Of a stretch of DNA of 60,000 nucleotides, positions 25,368 to 38,626 are shown in pieces. The translations under genes and the position numbers were made by a program. Source of the stretch: Membranipora membranacea (Eukaryota > Bryozoa > Gymnolaemata > Cheilostomatida > Membraniporidae); assembly GCA_914767715.1 (NCBI GenBank), contig OU612075.1, positions 12,774,001-12,834,000 on the forward strand, written 5' to 3'. The notes under the pieces are model-generated. The model was not told the DNA's origin. It made no database searches and saw only the letters and a list, made by a program, of their open reading frames with translations. Each line of letters starts with the position of its first letter. Position 1 is the first letter of the stretch.

Positions 25368-26236
25368 GTCTTTACTTTATTTCCAATTTTTAAACGTCAT
25401 ACAGGAGACAGCTATTCCAGAAACACTTTCAATCTCTCAAGGCCTGCAGGTAATAAGTAATGATTTATGAGTATACGCTAAAGACATGACATAAACTTTG
25501 TGCAGGATTGATGTTTAGTATATCAACCAGTATTTCAGTCACATTTTATAACAAAAGCAATTAGTAGTGGCATGTAGGAATTTTCTCCTTCCTAAGTGAA
25601 CGTTTATGTTTAATCAAGGTATATATAACTTGAGAAGGCTGAACCCTAAAAGAAGATAGAACTACCGTAGTACCTTCATGCTTCTCTCCATGGTTTTTCA
25701 CTCAGGACTTTTGGGCTAATTGGTCAATCACCTTCTTACTTTCACATTTTAACCATCAATGTCTCCAATTACATACTGCAAAGTTTCAAGGATGGATGCG
25801 CATAACTTCCTGAGTTATAGCCGGATAAAGAATTATCCTCCTGATTTTGTTTATTTGCTTGATTTGATTTCTTCCCTGCAGGACACTTGACTTGTCACAA
25901 CATAACGTTATTTCAGTTTCATGAAAGTATTGGCTGTTGTGATAATAGCATTCATGTATTATGTGCAACATCCATCTATGTAGCGCTATAGTTTTCTTCT
26001 TTCCCCGTGTGAAGGAAATCAAATCAGCTGAGTGAGTCCCTATGATGCTCGGCTGTTGTCCGCAAGTTCAAAGGAAGCTAGAGTGCGACCTCGCCTGTGG
26101 ACAATTCGATGCTTGTCTTACACAGACAATGCCACACAATAAATGCTTCAAAAGTGAAATATTTGTGACAACATATCTTAACTAACTTAGTATCAACTTC
26201 ATAGACTAACTAAGATATATATACATGACATATATA
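25368..26236. other. Upstream region of RBM41
   Basis: Presumed promoter and 5' UTR of RBM41. A minus-strand ORF at 25786-26022 shows no similarity to known proteins. I recognise no other element before the transposon-like element at 26239. Confidence 0.45.
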
Positions 26237-26238
26237 TA

Positions 26239-27249
26239 GGGGAAGGCGGGGTACGTTGAGCCAGTTTTTACATATTTGATTGTAACATGCAGTTGAATTG
26301 TGCCAGATTAACAAAAATTGGCACTGAAGTAGGTCTTCATGTCTTCCATCAACATGAGTGAGGTCAGAAACCTACCGCAGCAAGATAAGGAAATATTGCT
26401 GTTTCAAAAAAAATTGGAAAGCGGCTCAACGTGCCCCAAGCACGAGGCACGTTGAGCCGGGTCCGCATTTTGTATGGGGTACGTTGAGCCACTCTGTTAT
26501 GGTCATCTCTTTGCTGGTCACAACTTTTTAATTCATTGCAACCATAAGAAATGAAGAAAAGCAACCTAATTCATTGCAACAGCGCAGTTTTTCACTCAAT
26601 TGAACTATAAGATATAATTTGCAACACAACACAAATCTCTGAAACATTTGCGGTAGAGGAAAACTTGCACACGGCAAACTTGATGATAAGTGAAGGGAAA
26701 AGTGAACTCAGAGTAATTGCTAACTTCATTAAAGAAACATCAATTACAATGTTTCTGTTTTCGTGTACATATACTTCATATACACTTTCATCATATAACA
26801 TTCATATACTGCAGGGCATGGCTCAACGTGCCCCATCGGGCATGGCTCAACGTGCCCCATCGGGCATGGCTCAACGTGCCCCACAGCCTGTTTTTCACTT
26901 TCAACTCAAGTTTAACAAAATCTCTCCATCAGAGATAAGTTTAGATTATGTTAAATTGAGACTAAATATGATGTTATCACATAATAAAAGTTGCAAATTC
27001 TCAGTCACCTCCTGTTGGGAATAGATGAAATTTCCGTTGATTAGCGCATTATTTACTTTTTACGATAAAAATGATGAAAAACTAAATAATTATCTTCCCT
27101 TAGTAGCTGTCTTTATTTTTGTCTGCTCAAAAAGGGTGCCTTTGGTCACATGACCTCTGATGGAGAGGAAAACTCAAAACATAAAATGGTATTTGAAAAA
27201 AGTGGGGTGGATCAACGTGCCCCATGGCTCAACGTGCCCCGCCTTCCCC
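26239..27249. mobile_element. Non-autonomous DNA transposon with 25-bp terminal inverted repeats and reiterated 15-mers
   Basis: The ends are GGGGAAGGCGGGG(T/C)ACGTTGAGCCA and its inverse, matching over 25 bp with one mismatch. Each end abuts a TA dinucleotide (26237-26238 and 27250-27251), so a TA target duplication is plausible. The inner part of the TIR, GGGGCACGTTGAGCC or its complement, recurs at 26248, 26423, 26444, 26476, 26820, 26844, 26868, 27209 and 27226, in both orientations. No transposase ORF is present. The plus-strand frame over 26665-27024 only translates the repeats (MAQRAPSG three times). The superfamily is uncertain: TA suggests Tc1/mariner, but the GGGG start is not typical of it. 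Confidence 0.8.
26820..26882. repeat. Three tandem 24-bp repeats inside the TIR element
   Basis: GGCTCAACGTGCCCC plus the spacer ATCGGGCAT repeats with a strict 24-bp period at 26820, 26844 and 26868. The period is a multiple of three, which makes an artificial open frame. The 15-mer is the subterminal motif of the surrounding element. Confidence 0.95.
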
Positions 27250-27292
27250 TAACAACTTGCAGTACTTCTATTCAATGAAGGGAGTTCATTGC

Positions 27293-28010
27293 ATGGGCCC
27301 CTGGGACTTACATGTCTTTACTTTGCCAATGTTCACTATCAACCACCCAAAAAACACCAAACAGGATAAGACACAAAATTGTTTTTGTTTACAACCTACC
27401 TTGAAATATCTCACACTAGCTCACTCATCCTTCCTCTTTCATTTGCTTCAGGTTTGAAGTTTCTAGCACAAACAGAGCTGACTTTATGGACCAGAGAAAA
27501 AAATACTTCTACAAAACTCACAAAAATCTGAGTAGGCCGAAATGGCTGCATGAGTATTGACATCCCCACATGATTATTGTACTTTTTTTTTATTTCACTA
27601 AATTGGTTCTTTTTACACTCTTATATGAGTTCTAAATTATATTCATTAATTTTTAAGCTTCTAATCAACTATGAGAAATCATATATGAGTGTAAAAAGAA
27701 CCGATTTAGTGAAATAAAAAAAAAAGTACAATAATCATGTGGGGATGTCAATACTCATGCAGCCATTTCAGCCTACTTAGGTTTTTGTAAATTTTGTAGA
27801 AGTATTTTTTTTCTCTGGTCCATAAAGTCAGCTCTGTTTGTGCTAGAAACTTCAAACCTGAAGCAAATGAAAGAGGAAGGATGAGTGAGTTAGTGTGAGC
27901 GATTTCAAGGTAGGTTGTAAACAAAAAAAATTTTGTGTCTTACCCTGTTTGGTGTTTTTTGGGTGGTTGGTAGTGGACATTGGCAAAGTAAAGACATGTA
28001 AGTCCCAGGG
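27293..28010. mobile_element. Foldback/MITE-like palindrome, ~345-bp arms
   Basis: Left arm about 27299-27630 and right arm about 27680-28010 are reverse complements with few differences: CCCTGGGACTTACATGTC at the left end against GACATGTAAGTCCCAGGG at the right. A ~50-bp AT-rich spacer separates them. The block is flanked by the same 8 bp, TTCATTGC (27285-27292 and 28011-28018). That suggests an 8-bp target duplication as in hAT elements, although six extra bases precede the left arm. There is no ORF of note. It lies only 35 bp from the preceding TIR element. Confidence 0.85.
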
Positions 28011-28018
28011 TTCATTGC

Positions 28019-29364
28019 TCTACTACTGATTAGAATTACAAATCATAATATAAGATTAAAGACTTCACACAGCTTTGTAAAATAATGACTACTCGGCTGC
28101 TAGCCACACTGTCACTGTGCAATGAAGTGCAATGGAGCGTGTGTGCAGGCAGGTGTGTGTGACTTTTCTTTATCATCATTACCAGTGAGTGTTGTACTTT
28201 CTTGCAATGTTTTATAAGGATGGGGCTATGGTTGGCTGTTCATATGTGGCCATATCATGTCATGCAATTTGTCTTCAGGTATATGCAAAGCAATCATAAA
28301 TAGTGATGGAGCAATGAACTAGTTCATTGGATGGAGAGTTTTCCCATAAATTTACTTCCAAATTTAGTTGCTGAACCATCTAGATAGCCATACTAAAACA
28401 CCGGGTTTTAAATGAGCCACACGTCAAGAATATGTTTACATTATAGGCTATAATGTGACCTTGACCTATGTGTTATAGGCTAAATTAAATATCTTTCCAT
28501 AATCGGTAATCAGATGGTAGTGTATGTGAAACATTCCTTTCAAACATCGTCACTACCTGTTGTGACTTCATACTTGAAAACAAATTCACTCTGGCAGTGG
28601 CAACATTTCAGGGAGTGCTGTATGAGATTCAGAACTTTTTGTCCACATAATTCAAGAAGGCCAACCATTTAAATCTTGACAACCATCAGTATGATCAGAT
28701 AAAATTGAGATCCCTCAAATCCTCCGACCTATTAAGGAGTCTAGTTGCTCTGTCCATGTAAGTGTTCTTGTGGTTATTTGACTTACTTTTTTTCAATTTT
28801 GTGGTAAGGTAGTATTTTTAGTTTAAATGTACTCCAATCTACATACACATCTACACAATGTAATCATGACTGGTACCAAATGTTTGTCAAGAAAACAAGA
28901 TGAGTTCTAGCCTAGGTTAATTATTTGGTCATGGTAGTTATCATGCTGATTGGTGATAAACTCCATCATGTACACACTACTACTATCTTTTCTAGCCACA
29001 CCCAAATAGTTTAAGTTTCATAGATATCATAGTATCCTCTGATCCCAAATAACCTCATATTTGATCATTTCATTCAATGTTAGTTAATAGATATCTGATG
29101 GGCTGATTACTCAGAAGTCAGAAGGGCCCAGCAATTCACTGCCTAAGCAGCTAACTAATGTCTAATGTCTTTTAGTTAATTAATTCACATACTGATATAT
29201 GTTGCATACATTCTGTTGGTTAGGTTTTGCATTCTAATAACCATTAAAATGGGGATGATCAGACATCATAAAGGCCAAACAGGTCTGGCAAGGATTTCTT
29301 GGACGCTAATACATGCTGTACCTGAGCTGTTATGTCTTTTTTTAGATTTTCAATCGAAAGCACC
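28019..29364. other. Intergenic stretch and presumed CAB39 promoter/5' UTR
   Basis: AT-rich single-copy-looking sequence between the palindrome and the CAB39 start codon. I see no exon with matching phase and no repeat. A 5' UTR exon of CAB39 may lie here but cannot be placed from sequence alone. Confidence 0.45.
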
Positions 29365-32300
29365 ATGCCTCTCTTCTCTAAGCCAAAGAGCCCAGTAGAG
29401 TCGGTTAAAACGCTGCGTGACTCACTCACAACTTTAGAACAGAGCTCAGAGAGAAAGAAATTAGAGAAGGTAGGTAAACACTGTATAAGAGAAATGTCTA
29501 TCTATCTATAATGCTTTTCCGTTTCATCGAAACATTGCGTGCATGAGCTCCAGCAACAGTAAATGTCCAGACACTGGCGTCTCCTCCTTTGGTCCCAATC
29601 ACAGACCTTGTGACCTTAACGCCCTTGAAATGTGAACTTAATTAACAAATATAATTCCTCCCGAATGATAATCATAGCCAAATCTTATTCAAACGTATCT
29701 CAGATATATCTTATTTTTTGAGCAGGAAAGAGATTCATGTCTCGTTTATTGACCATTGTATTATATAGGCTAGTGATGAAGCATCCAAGAGTATAGTAGC
29801 TATTAAAGGTATACTATACGGTACTGCTGATCAGGAGCCACAACAGGAGATAATAGCACAACTTAGTCAGGAGATATACTCATCTCATGTGCTCAAAACT
29901 CTCGTACAAAATCTCCACAGGATTGACTTTGAGGTACGGTTAAAGCAAAATTCTCAAAGTATATCTGTTTTCATAGCATCTTGAAGATGAAGGAGTGTAA
30001 GGATTTCTTATTTTGTGGTTTAACATGATATTTTGATGCCCCGAATATTCAAGACTCGTAGTCTTAATAGGTAGTTGTGTATATAAATGTGATGAACACA
30101 AAATTGAAATAACAAGGATTGCCTTTCTCAGCTAGCTTCTGACTCTCTGCAAGTTGGGTTGGCTCTTCAAGTCTTTAGCAAGTAGTTGTAGAATCCTCAT
30201 CTTACTCTTCTAGATTTTTTCCCATGTAGTAAGAATGTGAAGTGAGGTGTTGCTTATGAGGCACATGTAGGCCAACTCAGAAGAAATGAGAGTTTTTTTC
30301 CACTCATACACATCAATATAGTCCTACTCTTGATTCTTCACAGTGATATTCAGATGACAGTCTAGGGTTGGAATTTTAATGACTCATTAATTTTCACAAC
30401 AAATTTGAAGCTGTCACTTTTACATACAGAAGTCTGATCCTGATGTTTTTCTTGTGATTTAAACAGTATAAGATGTATCCTCTATCATCTCATCAATCTA
30501 AAATCTACTACATGAAAATTATTCTGTGACATTCTGTCAACTTTGGTGCAAAATATAATGCCAAAAGGGAATGTTATTTAGATTGCATCTCACTCACAAT
30601 ACAAAAAAAAAGAAATTGCATCCTCATACAATCTATCCCTGAGCAGTATTTTTTATCAGCAGTAAGTGAACGCAATCTAATAAACCAATTTAATCAGGAT
30701 CATATGTGCGTAAGGCAATTAATAGCTACAACCTCATTTTTAATTTCCTATATAGAGAAAGAAAGATGTAACACAGGTGTTTAACAATCTTCTGCGACGA
30801 CAGATTGCCTCCAGAATGCCAACAGTGGACTATCTGTCTAATAAACCAGAGTCAGATATTCTCTTCTCTCTGCTGAATGGGTAAGTGGGCCATAAGAATG
30901 TGACGGGTAGTTTACTCACCAAACCATATATCACACATATTTTTACTCAAGCCTCTAAACCAATGCATTCTAACTGTGAAGAAAAGCCAGCTAGACCAAC
31001 AACCGAAAAGTGACGGTTATGTATGTAGTTTCTGTATGCAGATGAATTTTCTACAGCTAAATTTATCTTTTCCTCCTTGAACTTCCGAGGGGTTCATTGT
31101 TCTAAGATGGATATTTTTTGATAAGAAAAATAGTTCAAGTGGACATGAATAGTTCCTTATTGAGCACTTGTCACCTTTCATTCTGGTGCCTTGCCAATCA
31201 CAATTTTGTTTAAAACGTATAAAGCCTTATAAGTTAAAGCTATCCGGTTCTGAGCCTCTTAGAATTATCTGACAATCCTTTTTGTTTTACAGGTATGAGA
31301 ACCAGGACATCGCACTGCACTGTGGGCTGATGTTAAGAGAATGTTTGCGGTACGAATCCTTAGCTAGAATCATACTTAACAACTCTCGATTTTTCGACTT
31401 CTTCAACTACGTGGAGATGTCCACTTTTGATATTTCGTCCGATGCTTTCTCCACCTTCAAGGTTTGTGGAATATAAACAGCAATCAGGAACAAAATTTAA
31501 TGTGCATATACGGAGTGGGAATACTGGTATTATTGAACATCACTCAGATATGGGGTCATTCGATTGAGAACTGCATAAAGTGATTACGAGGTTTCGGCAT
31601 CAAAAGCCCTGGTCATTTTTATTGAAAGACCCTCCTTTTTTATTATTGCCTGGTAAAACCTGCTTCGTATAACCACCGTTAGCTGTCTACCACAAGGCGC
31701 TATGTGATAAAAATCAGATTGTGCATAAATGCCTCTTAGGTCTCCGTCTAAGTAATTGTTGACAAAATTACAAGAAGGAGACACACCATCTGGCGGTAGT
31801 ATTAGTCTGGGATATTGGCCGACTAGTTCAGACATATATTTTTCAGTTGGTTTCATGACTCACATTTTGTTGTGTATAAACTGATATAATGATGGTCACC
31901 CCATATAGTGATAATTATACAGTTCTTAACACAGTATAATGATACTGATGAATCACCCGCTGGCAAATGAAGAAAAAAGTTCCGACTTGCCTCGCAAGTT
32001 TTTGCTTTACTTGGCACAGATAGATACATAATTTTGAGCTCATAAGGTAGCCCTTATTCAGGAGATACTCATAAAACATCATATGGGGCAAGATATCCTC
32101 ATACCCACATGCTCTTCTTTGTACCTTTGAATCTTCATTGACCATCAACATATCTATTAACAGGATACTTTGACGAAGCACAAGGCTATTGTAGCAGAGT
32201 TCTTAGATCAGAACTATGATAGATTCTTTGATTATTACCAAAGACTTCTTAACTCGGAGAATTATGTCACAAAACGTCAAGCGCTCAAGGTATGTAAGAC

Positions 32301-33344
32301 GGTTTCTTATCTATTCCTGTCATGGATGTTTACCTCTCATTAGACAATAGACCATGATACATTTTGGCAGAAAATTGGGGTGTCACTCCTCAATATGCTT
32401 AAACATTTTATGTAGGGATCAGAGGCTTTATCGGAACTCATAAAATATATTGATAATACGATATAGCACTATATCAGCCTTTTGGAGTTGTCCTGTTAAC
32501 TATCTTTTAAGTGGTGGACAACTCCATAATTGAAAAAAAAACTGATTGGAAAGTTGAGTAAAATCATTTATGATTTACTTGCAGCTGTTGGGAGAGTTGT
32601 TACTAGATAGACACAACTTCACAGTGATGACACGGTACATCAGTAATGAGAAGAACCTCAAACTCATGATGAACATGCTGAGAGAGAAAAGTAAAAACAT
32701 ACAGTTTGAAGCTTTCCATGTATTCAAGGTATGCATCGCCATCTCAATTCAGGGGGTCCTATTTTCCTATGTCATTGTTGGATACATATTCTTATTCAGC
32801 ATCACCTGTGAGTAAAGTATGATGCGTTTGTGGAGATAAAAATGATACAGGCAATCATCAATACCGCAAAACAAGAGGAACATGATTAAGCGTAGAGTAA
32901 GTGTTAACTGAACTTTTGTTTAGCTTGTTTATGGTGATTCAATGTGAGCTAGCACCAATTTTAGCTAGCTTTAGTGGGACCTCATGGGGAGTACACAGGA
33001 TGAAAAATGTTAGCTAGCAATAAGTTTCACTATTTCAAGGTTGTGCAAAAAGTGACTTTTTCCTCTACGGTACATTTACGTAACATTCGCCTTTCTTTTA
33101 CGTTATGTCAGATTTGTTATTATATTTACTATTTTGATCATAGGTGTTCGTGGCAAACCCAAATAAACAGGACGCTATTCGGAGTATACTACTGAGGAAT
33201 CAGGATAAGCTGGTCGAGTTCCTCACTAACTTCCACAACGATCGCTCAGAGGATGAGCAGTTCAACGATGAGAAGGCGTATCTCATCAAACAGATCAGAG
33301 AACTCAAACCTTTAGAGGGGGACCAGGCCCCGTCCGCAGACTGA
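29365..33344 (+). CDS. CAB39: MO25 / calcium-binding protein 39, LKB1-STRAD scaffold, 344 aa
   Basis: Exons (+): 29365-29469, 29769-29933, 30756-30880, 31293-31461, 32164-32289, 32585-32728, 33144-33344. Phases close to 345 codons with TGA; human CAB39 is 341 aa. The start [15 protein letters not shown] resembles the human N-terminus. Strongly conserved blocks include [30 protein letters not shown] (about 164-181), [20 protein letters not shown] and [16 protein letters not shown]. The protein is an all-helical armadillo-like scaffold in the cytosol. It binds the pseudokinase STRAD and activates the tumour-suppressor kinase LKB1, and it also activates SPAK/OSR1/MST-family kinases (established for the family). 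The C-terminus ends in a short variable tail. This is the least ambiguous gene of the window. Confidence 0.97.
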
Positions 33345-34734
33345 TGAGCAATCTTTACTTACTCTGAGGCTACGATTCATTGCCACAGTCCATGTTATAT
33401 ATCCTCCGTAGTTGTCTGGAAGAGCAATGCAAGTTATTTATGTTTTGGCTATAATTATTTTGTTTGGAATCATAGTCCTTTCTCATGCAGGTTGGAAAAA
33501 AGGTTTGGGAAAAGCATAGCGACAAGAAGATGATGAGTGAGGTTACCCTATTTGGTTAGATGCCTTTTATAACGGTAATGAATGGTATGCTCTTAGACTT
33601 TTAGACATCGTGTGTAGCAGTGGCCTGCTTCATTCTTTCCTCTCATGCAAGATTCATCAATTATAATAATATGAGGGATATTCACATGATCCAATGTTGT
33701 ATAAAATAGCAAATACCGCAATAATGAAAACTACTGTTACTGCAAATTTTGTACACAGCTAACACAGCTTGATTAATTCTCAATCCTTTGATTATTTAAG
33801 TGAAATAAAATAGATTCTGTTCTTGCTATTCTCTGCAAAACATATTATTCAACCACACATGTTATAAACCCACTCTAGGCTCGTTGTGCATACAGTATGC
33901 ACTCTGTTATTGCTTCAAGAAGGTTTTCCCTCAGCGTTTATCCCTAAGAATTCAAGCCTTCAAAAAATAAGCACATTTCAGAGTGCTTTAGTTGATATAA
34001 GGCAGTGCAGTATTTCCTGTCTAGGGAATGTTAGTACAGAGATGGTGGAGCTCTTGGCCATGAATTGGCCTGTGTACTCTGCTAAAGTGGTATATTTAGG
34101 ACTGTGTTATGGATTGGCAGAGGAGAATTGTTACACACATATAATTCGGTAAAGAGGATATATTTTTCCCATATCGCAGACTAGCCCTTGGGGATGTTTT
34201 GCATGTAGAGAACCCCATGGGCTTGTTTTAGAACGCCCTGTCAATGAAGGGTATCATTATAGAACAACCAAACCTGTTTAAGATCCATGAATGATTATTT
34301 ACATATCGATAACAAGAAGGTTAACACAAATCAGTTGTTCTTCAGGAAGGAAATCACTTTGAGTAGATTTATAAGGACTATGTGAGGTCAAACACTTGGG
34401 CCAGTGTTTGTAGTGTCATTAAGCAGCATCGATTTCAGCTGTCAATATCTGTGCCTTTCAATGGGCTGGCTAACAAGTTATTGAAATCTCAGGCGTAGCC
34501 TTTGTCACCTGCTCATCGATTATTTAAGATGACAAATTAAGGCTACGGCCAAGTCTATGGCAGACTATTGAAAGCCTGATTTCCAACAAAATGTATGATG
34601 GGTGTTGAAGGGAGGATTGAAATTCTCTCATATCATGTACTCTGTATGTATATGTCGTGCGTGTACCTGTCCTACCTACTGTGTTTGTTATACCTGTTTG
34701 TAATTTCCTGTAAATTGGTCATCTCAACTTTTTG

Positions 34735-34740
34735 AATAAA
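34735..34740 (+). terminator. Candidate polyadenylation signal of CAB39
   Basis: AATAAA about 1.39 kb after the stop, followed by a T/GT-rich stretch. It is the best-placed hexamer seen downstream, but earlier cleavage cannot be excluded without transcripts. Confidence 0.4.
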
Positions 34741-37700
34741 TTGTAGAGTTTTATATCAAAATACACTCGAGTCATCCAAAACTCTTGAGTGCGGTTCTAG
34801 GGCTATGTGACAGGAAAACCATAGCTGCATACTGACTATTGTATGTATGTGTGTATATAGGAGTATTGATAGAGGAAACGGTAAAATATATATAATCGGT
34901 GCTCTCAGTAATTAGCAAAATCTTTTGAATGAATTTTAATGAGGAGAGTATTGATGTCACTAGGGCGATATCTGTATGCTGCTGGTGCCGACTGACTGTA
35001 GATTCCCTATGGGGTCTGTGATGCTTTGATACACGTCAGCTGCCGTTATTTGTGACAGATTCTATAAAGGCTGTGTTAGATGCCACACATTCAAAGGATA
35101 CAACAGCTTGACGATTTACCTGGTAAGTTAAAAGTTCATAGTAGTAATAGATGGTAAAAAACGAGTAAGTTTGTTTGTGAACTTTGAGGCTGTTCGTATC
35201 GGCCATATTACGGACACTATGGAAAACATGCAACTGCTTCTTTCTCGGACATAATGGATTAAATAGCCAGTGGAAAATTTTGTTATTCTTACCTCATTTG
35301 TATCATAATGGTTTTCACAGTTTGTAATTTATTTTTGGATTGACCTAGTTACAATATTAATTTGTTTGAAAATTCCAAGTGGCCACAGAGATATTAATTA
35401 CTACGATAATACCATACGTATTGTGATCACATTTTTTTCACATTCAGAAAGACTTCCGTTTTTTCTAAGCTATTATATTTCATGGTGGATACTATATGGG
35501 CTATAAATAATTTTGCAGCATCGGTGCAAAACAACTTGGTTGGGTCTGCCAGTTTTAATTTATTATGTTATTCTTCTTATTCACAGAAATTGCCTTTCAA
35601 ATTTGCAACAAGTCACGCAACATAAAACATGAAGTCAAATCAATTCTTTGCTGAGTGAAAACAGTTGGTCCCATGTGGTCTGTTTATAAACCACATTGTG
35701 TCACTTATATACATGAACGCAGATCTGGCCTTATAGCTGCTATAGAAGGCCATTCAGCATAAAACATTCCGTATAATATGTATTTTTGTTTTCTTTTTAT
35801 TCACTATGAAGTCTAATTTTGTTATTTAGCCCCTCGTTTGATTAAATAGTCTGAATCGCTTTTTATCCCTCACAATTAGAGCGATATGAAATTAAAGCTT
35901 TCAAAACGGCAATCCAGTTTATGTAAAACAAAATGGTCCTATGTGTTTGCCATTTGTTAATTCTAAAGTTGAATCAGGATTAATTATAATGTTACAATAA
36001 CAGCTTTCTTAGCGATTTCATATTGAGTGACCAGTCAAACGTAATAATCGTAGGCAGCAGCTTTGATTCAACCATTTATTTTCCCTTTCTCCTGTCAAGG
36101 CCTAGCAACAATACATCACGACCGATTCTAAATGACTTGACTTTGTGCCAACATTATACATTATACAGTGTGCAGAGGGTTTGACAGTGATTGAAGCTGC
36201 TTGATAAGAAAGTCGAGATAGATTATGTGAGTTATACTTTGTAGCTCTGATTGCTGACTCTTGTTGGATATGTAGCAGATAAAGACATTTATTCGGAATC
36301 AAGGATTAACTCATCTATAATTCCTGTTTTGTGAGCTAGGAAACACCCAAACACCAGGTATGACCATACTGTTCTTTTTGTACGTTAGTTATTGCAAATA
36401 TACTATCCCACACCATAAATGCAACATATGTTGTACAGTTATTTTCAAGTCTGTAATATATGACTGTATATAAGATACGCTAGTCAACCTCATAAAGGGA
36501 AGACATTTTCTTGACACTGACCATTGGAATTATACACCGAGGCGGATTATCTGCAAAGCATGAGAACTGGAGAAGGACCAGATAGGATAAGCTGTATACG
36601 TAATCATCTTTACCTGCGCACTATACTACTCTTACTCCACTGCCAGCTAGAGGTTTTTCAGTAGATAACTGATATGAACTGGAAGTTGGGCAGTAATGTT
36701 AATTTGATATAATCACAGTATGCAATTAGGAATAACCCCCAATGTTAGGGCTGGAAATGATGAACTATCAGGAACAAGTAGCAGTTAAACTCTTAACAAT
36801 TGGTTCAGGTAACAGCAATGTTGCAGTTTTGTATTGGATTGGTAAGACTTGGATTCTGTGTAGTCTTACTCTTTAAGAAATACATAACTAGGAAACGTCT
36901 TTTATATGCAGGTGGATAATATTCTTTGTAAAGTATCCACAAACCCTCGTCAACGGTCTTAACTAGCTTTGACATGCAGGCTATGACAGTAGCCTGTCTA
37001 CCATCCATTATATATGTACAATATATAGCAACACTTACTATTACTATATCATGAGAGAGGACTCGGCCTATCTTTTTACACATTGGCCAATATTGGTACC
37101 TGACCTAGATTTGCTGTGCTAGGGATGTTAGATCAGGGAGGGTGGTTAGATACTGTCTGATTGTGTACAGATTGACGTTTTGTTGGAGTTGCACCGCCAC
37201 CCTGTAAGAGAAGAAAACTCATAAAAACGCTAGATTTCCACCTTAATATATCACATTAGGGTCACAGCAAAGGGATATCATTTTAGGACATGATAAATCT
37301 CTTAAATCTACCATGGCAAAGCTCGATAATTTATGCTAGGACTTTAACCTTGCCAAGTTCAATGGAAAATTTATCGCGTCAATAACACATTGCGATTGGA
37401 GCAGATTAACCTGGCTTGAAAATAACGGCTCACTATTGCTGTCAAAAACGCGAATATTGATTCAGTTGAGACCAGGTTTTGGTAAGTGATTTAAATTCAT
37501 TCTCTCCCAGTGTATTTCACAATGAGGAGTGCCACTGAATAGAAAAGAGATTGTGCAAGATGAAATGCAAAATTAAGTAGAAATATTCCTGGGCAGATAT
37601 TTGATATATGTATTCCCTTGCCACTTCTGCGAGACCTTAGTGGCCTGACAGATACGGATCTTTATTTGATGCAAAATACCAGCATTTTCACTAGTGTGTA

Positions 37701-38516
37701 TCCTGGTATTTATATTTCGTCTCTGTATTACTTCCCTCACAGGCAGTAATCTTACTGCTATTTAATTTTATGAAAAATCTGAGTAAACATTACACTACTC
37801 GTAATTACTGAATGCAAACAGAAGAAAATGAAACAAGTGTTGATCTTGAGAGTTCTTCAAACAAAATAATTAATCACCCTGCTTCTTATAGTGGCACTTG
37901 GAGCTGTTCAAAATTTAATCGTATATCACATTGTGAGTGTAATCTTATCAAGAGAGAGATTTCTGTTGTTATCCAAAGCCTTTGCAGTGTGTCTTAAAAA
38001 TCGAAAGTGTTAGGAAAATTTTTATCAATTATAATTCTAGAAATTTTGAATCAATTTCTGCATCAATATGAAATTATATAATGACCAATTTCATATTAAC
38101 TAACTATTATGATATATTGAATGTTTTGCCCGGTTTTATGGCCCGAGGACTTATCTGCACACTTGCGTGTTGTTGTCGTTTTCATGAATTGGCAAACAGT
38201 CTGGTTTTATCAAGCCGTACATAGAGACAGTGTTCTCACTTGGAATGGTGTGCAGTAATGGTAACATGCTGCGCAAGCTGTCCCGAGTGTCGGAAGTCTC
38301 CTGGGAGGAGTTGAGACTACGTTCTGGTATGATAAGTTTACAGTTTGGCTAACAGTGTAAATCATATTTACTACTCCTTCTTTGATAGGTTTGTTGTCAC
38401 AAAAGGTTTGTAGGCTGTGCCTTTTTTCGAAACTAGAGAAACATTGATCATCAATGGTAAGACATCTGGCAGTATCCAAGCTCTCTCCTCATTATGTAAT
38501 AGGATGTTATTGTAAT
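34741..38516. other. Gene-poor intergenic stretch
   Basis: About 3.8 kb between CAB39 and ANKUB1. Short frames (for example minus-strand 36805-37083 and 38210-38479) show no family resemblance and no consistent splice structure. Regulatory elements or a 5' UTR exon of ANKUB1 may be present, but I cannot support any. Confidence 0.5.
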
Positions 38517-38623
38517 TAGTATACGGTATATATTATAGTATATATTATGCTATTTTAGTATATGTATTATAGTATTTTAGTATATATATTATGATATTTT
38601 AGTATATATATTATGGTATTTCA
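38517..38623. repeat. AT-rich minisatellite abutting the first coding exon of ANKUB1
   Basis: Degenerate tandem copies of a ~27-bp unit (ATTTTAGTATATATATTATG-like) run up to a TTTCAG that sits 2 bp before the ATG. The repeat supplies a polypyrimidine-poor but AG-rich context, with several TTTTAG triplet-like acceptors in a row. Confidence 0.8.
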
Positions 38624-38626
38624 GTG

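Noticed and set aside
26820-26882. CRISPR-like array
   Set aside because: Only three 24-bp tandem units with identical spacers, in animal DNA inside a transposon.
26665-27024. Plus-strand 119-codon ORF with MAQRAP repeats
   Set aside because: The repeats are the translation of the 24-bp DNA repeat of the TIR element, not a protein domain.
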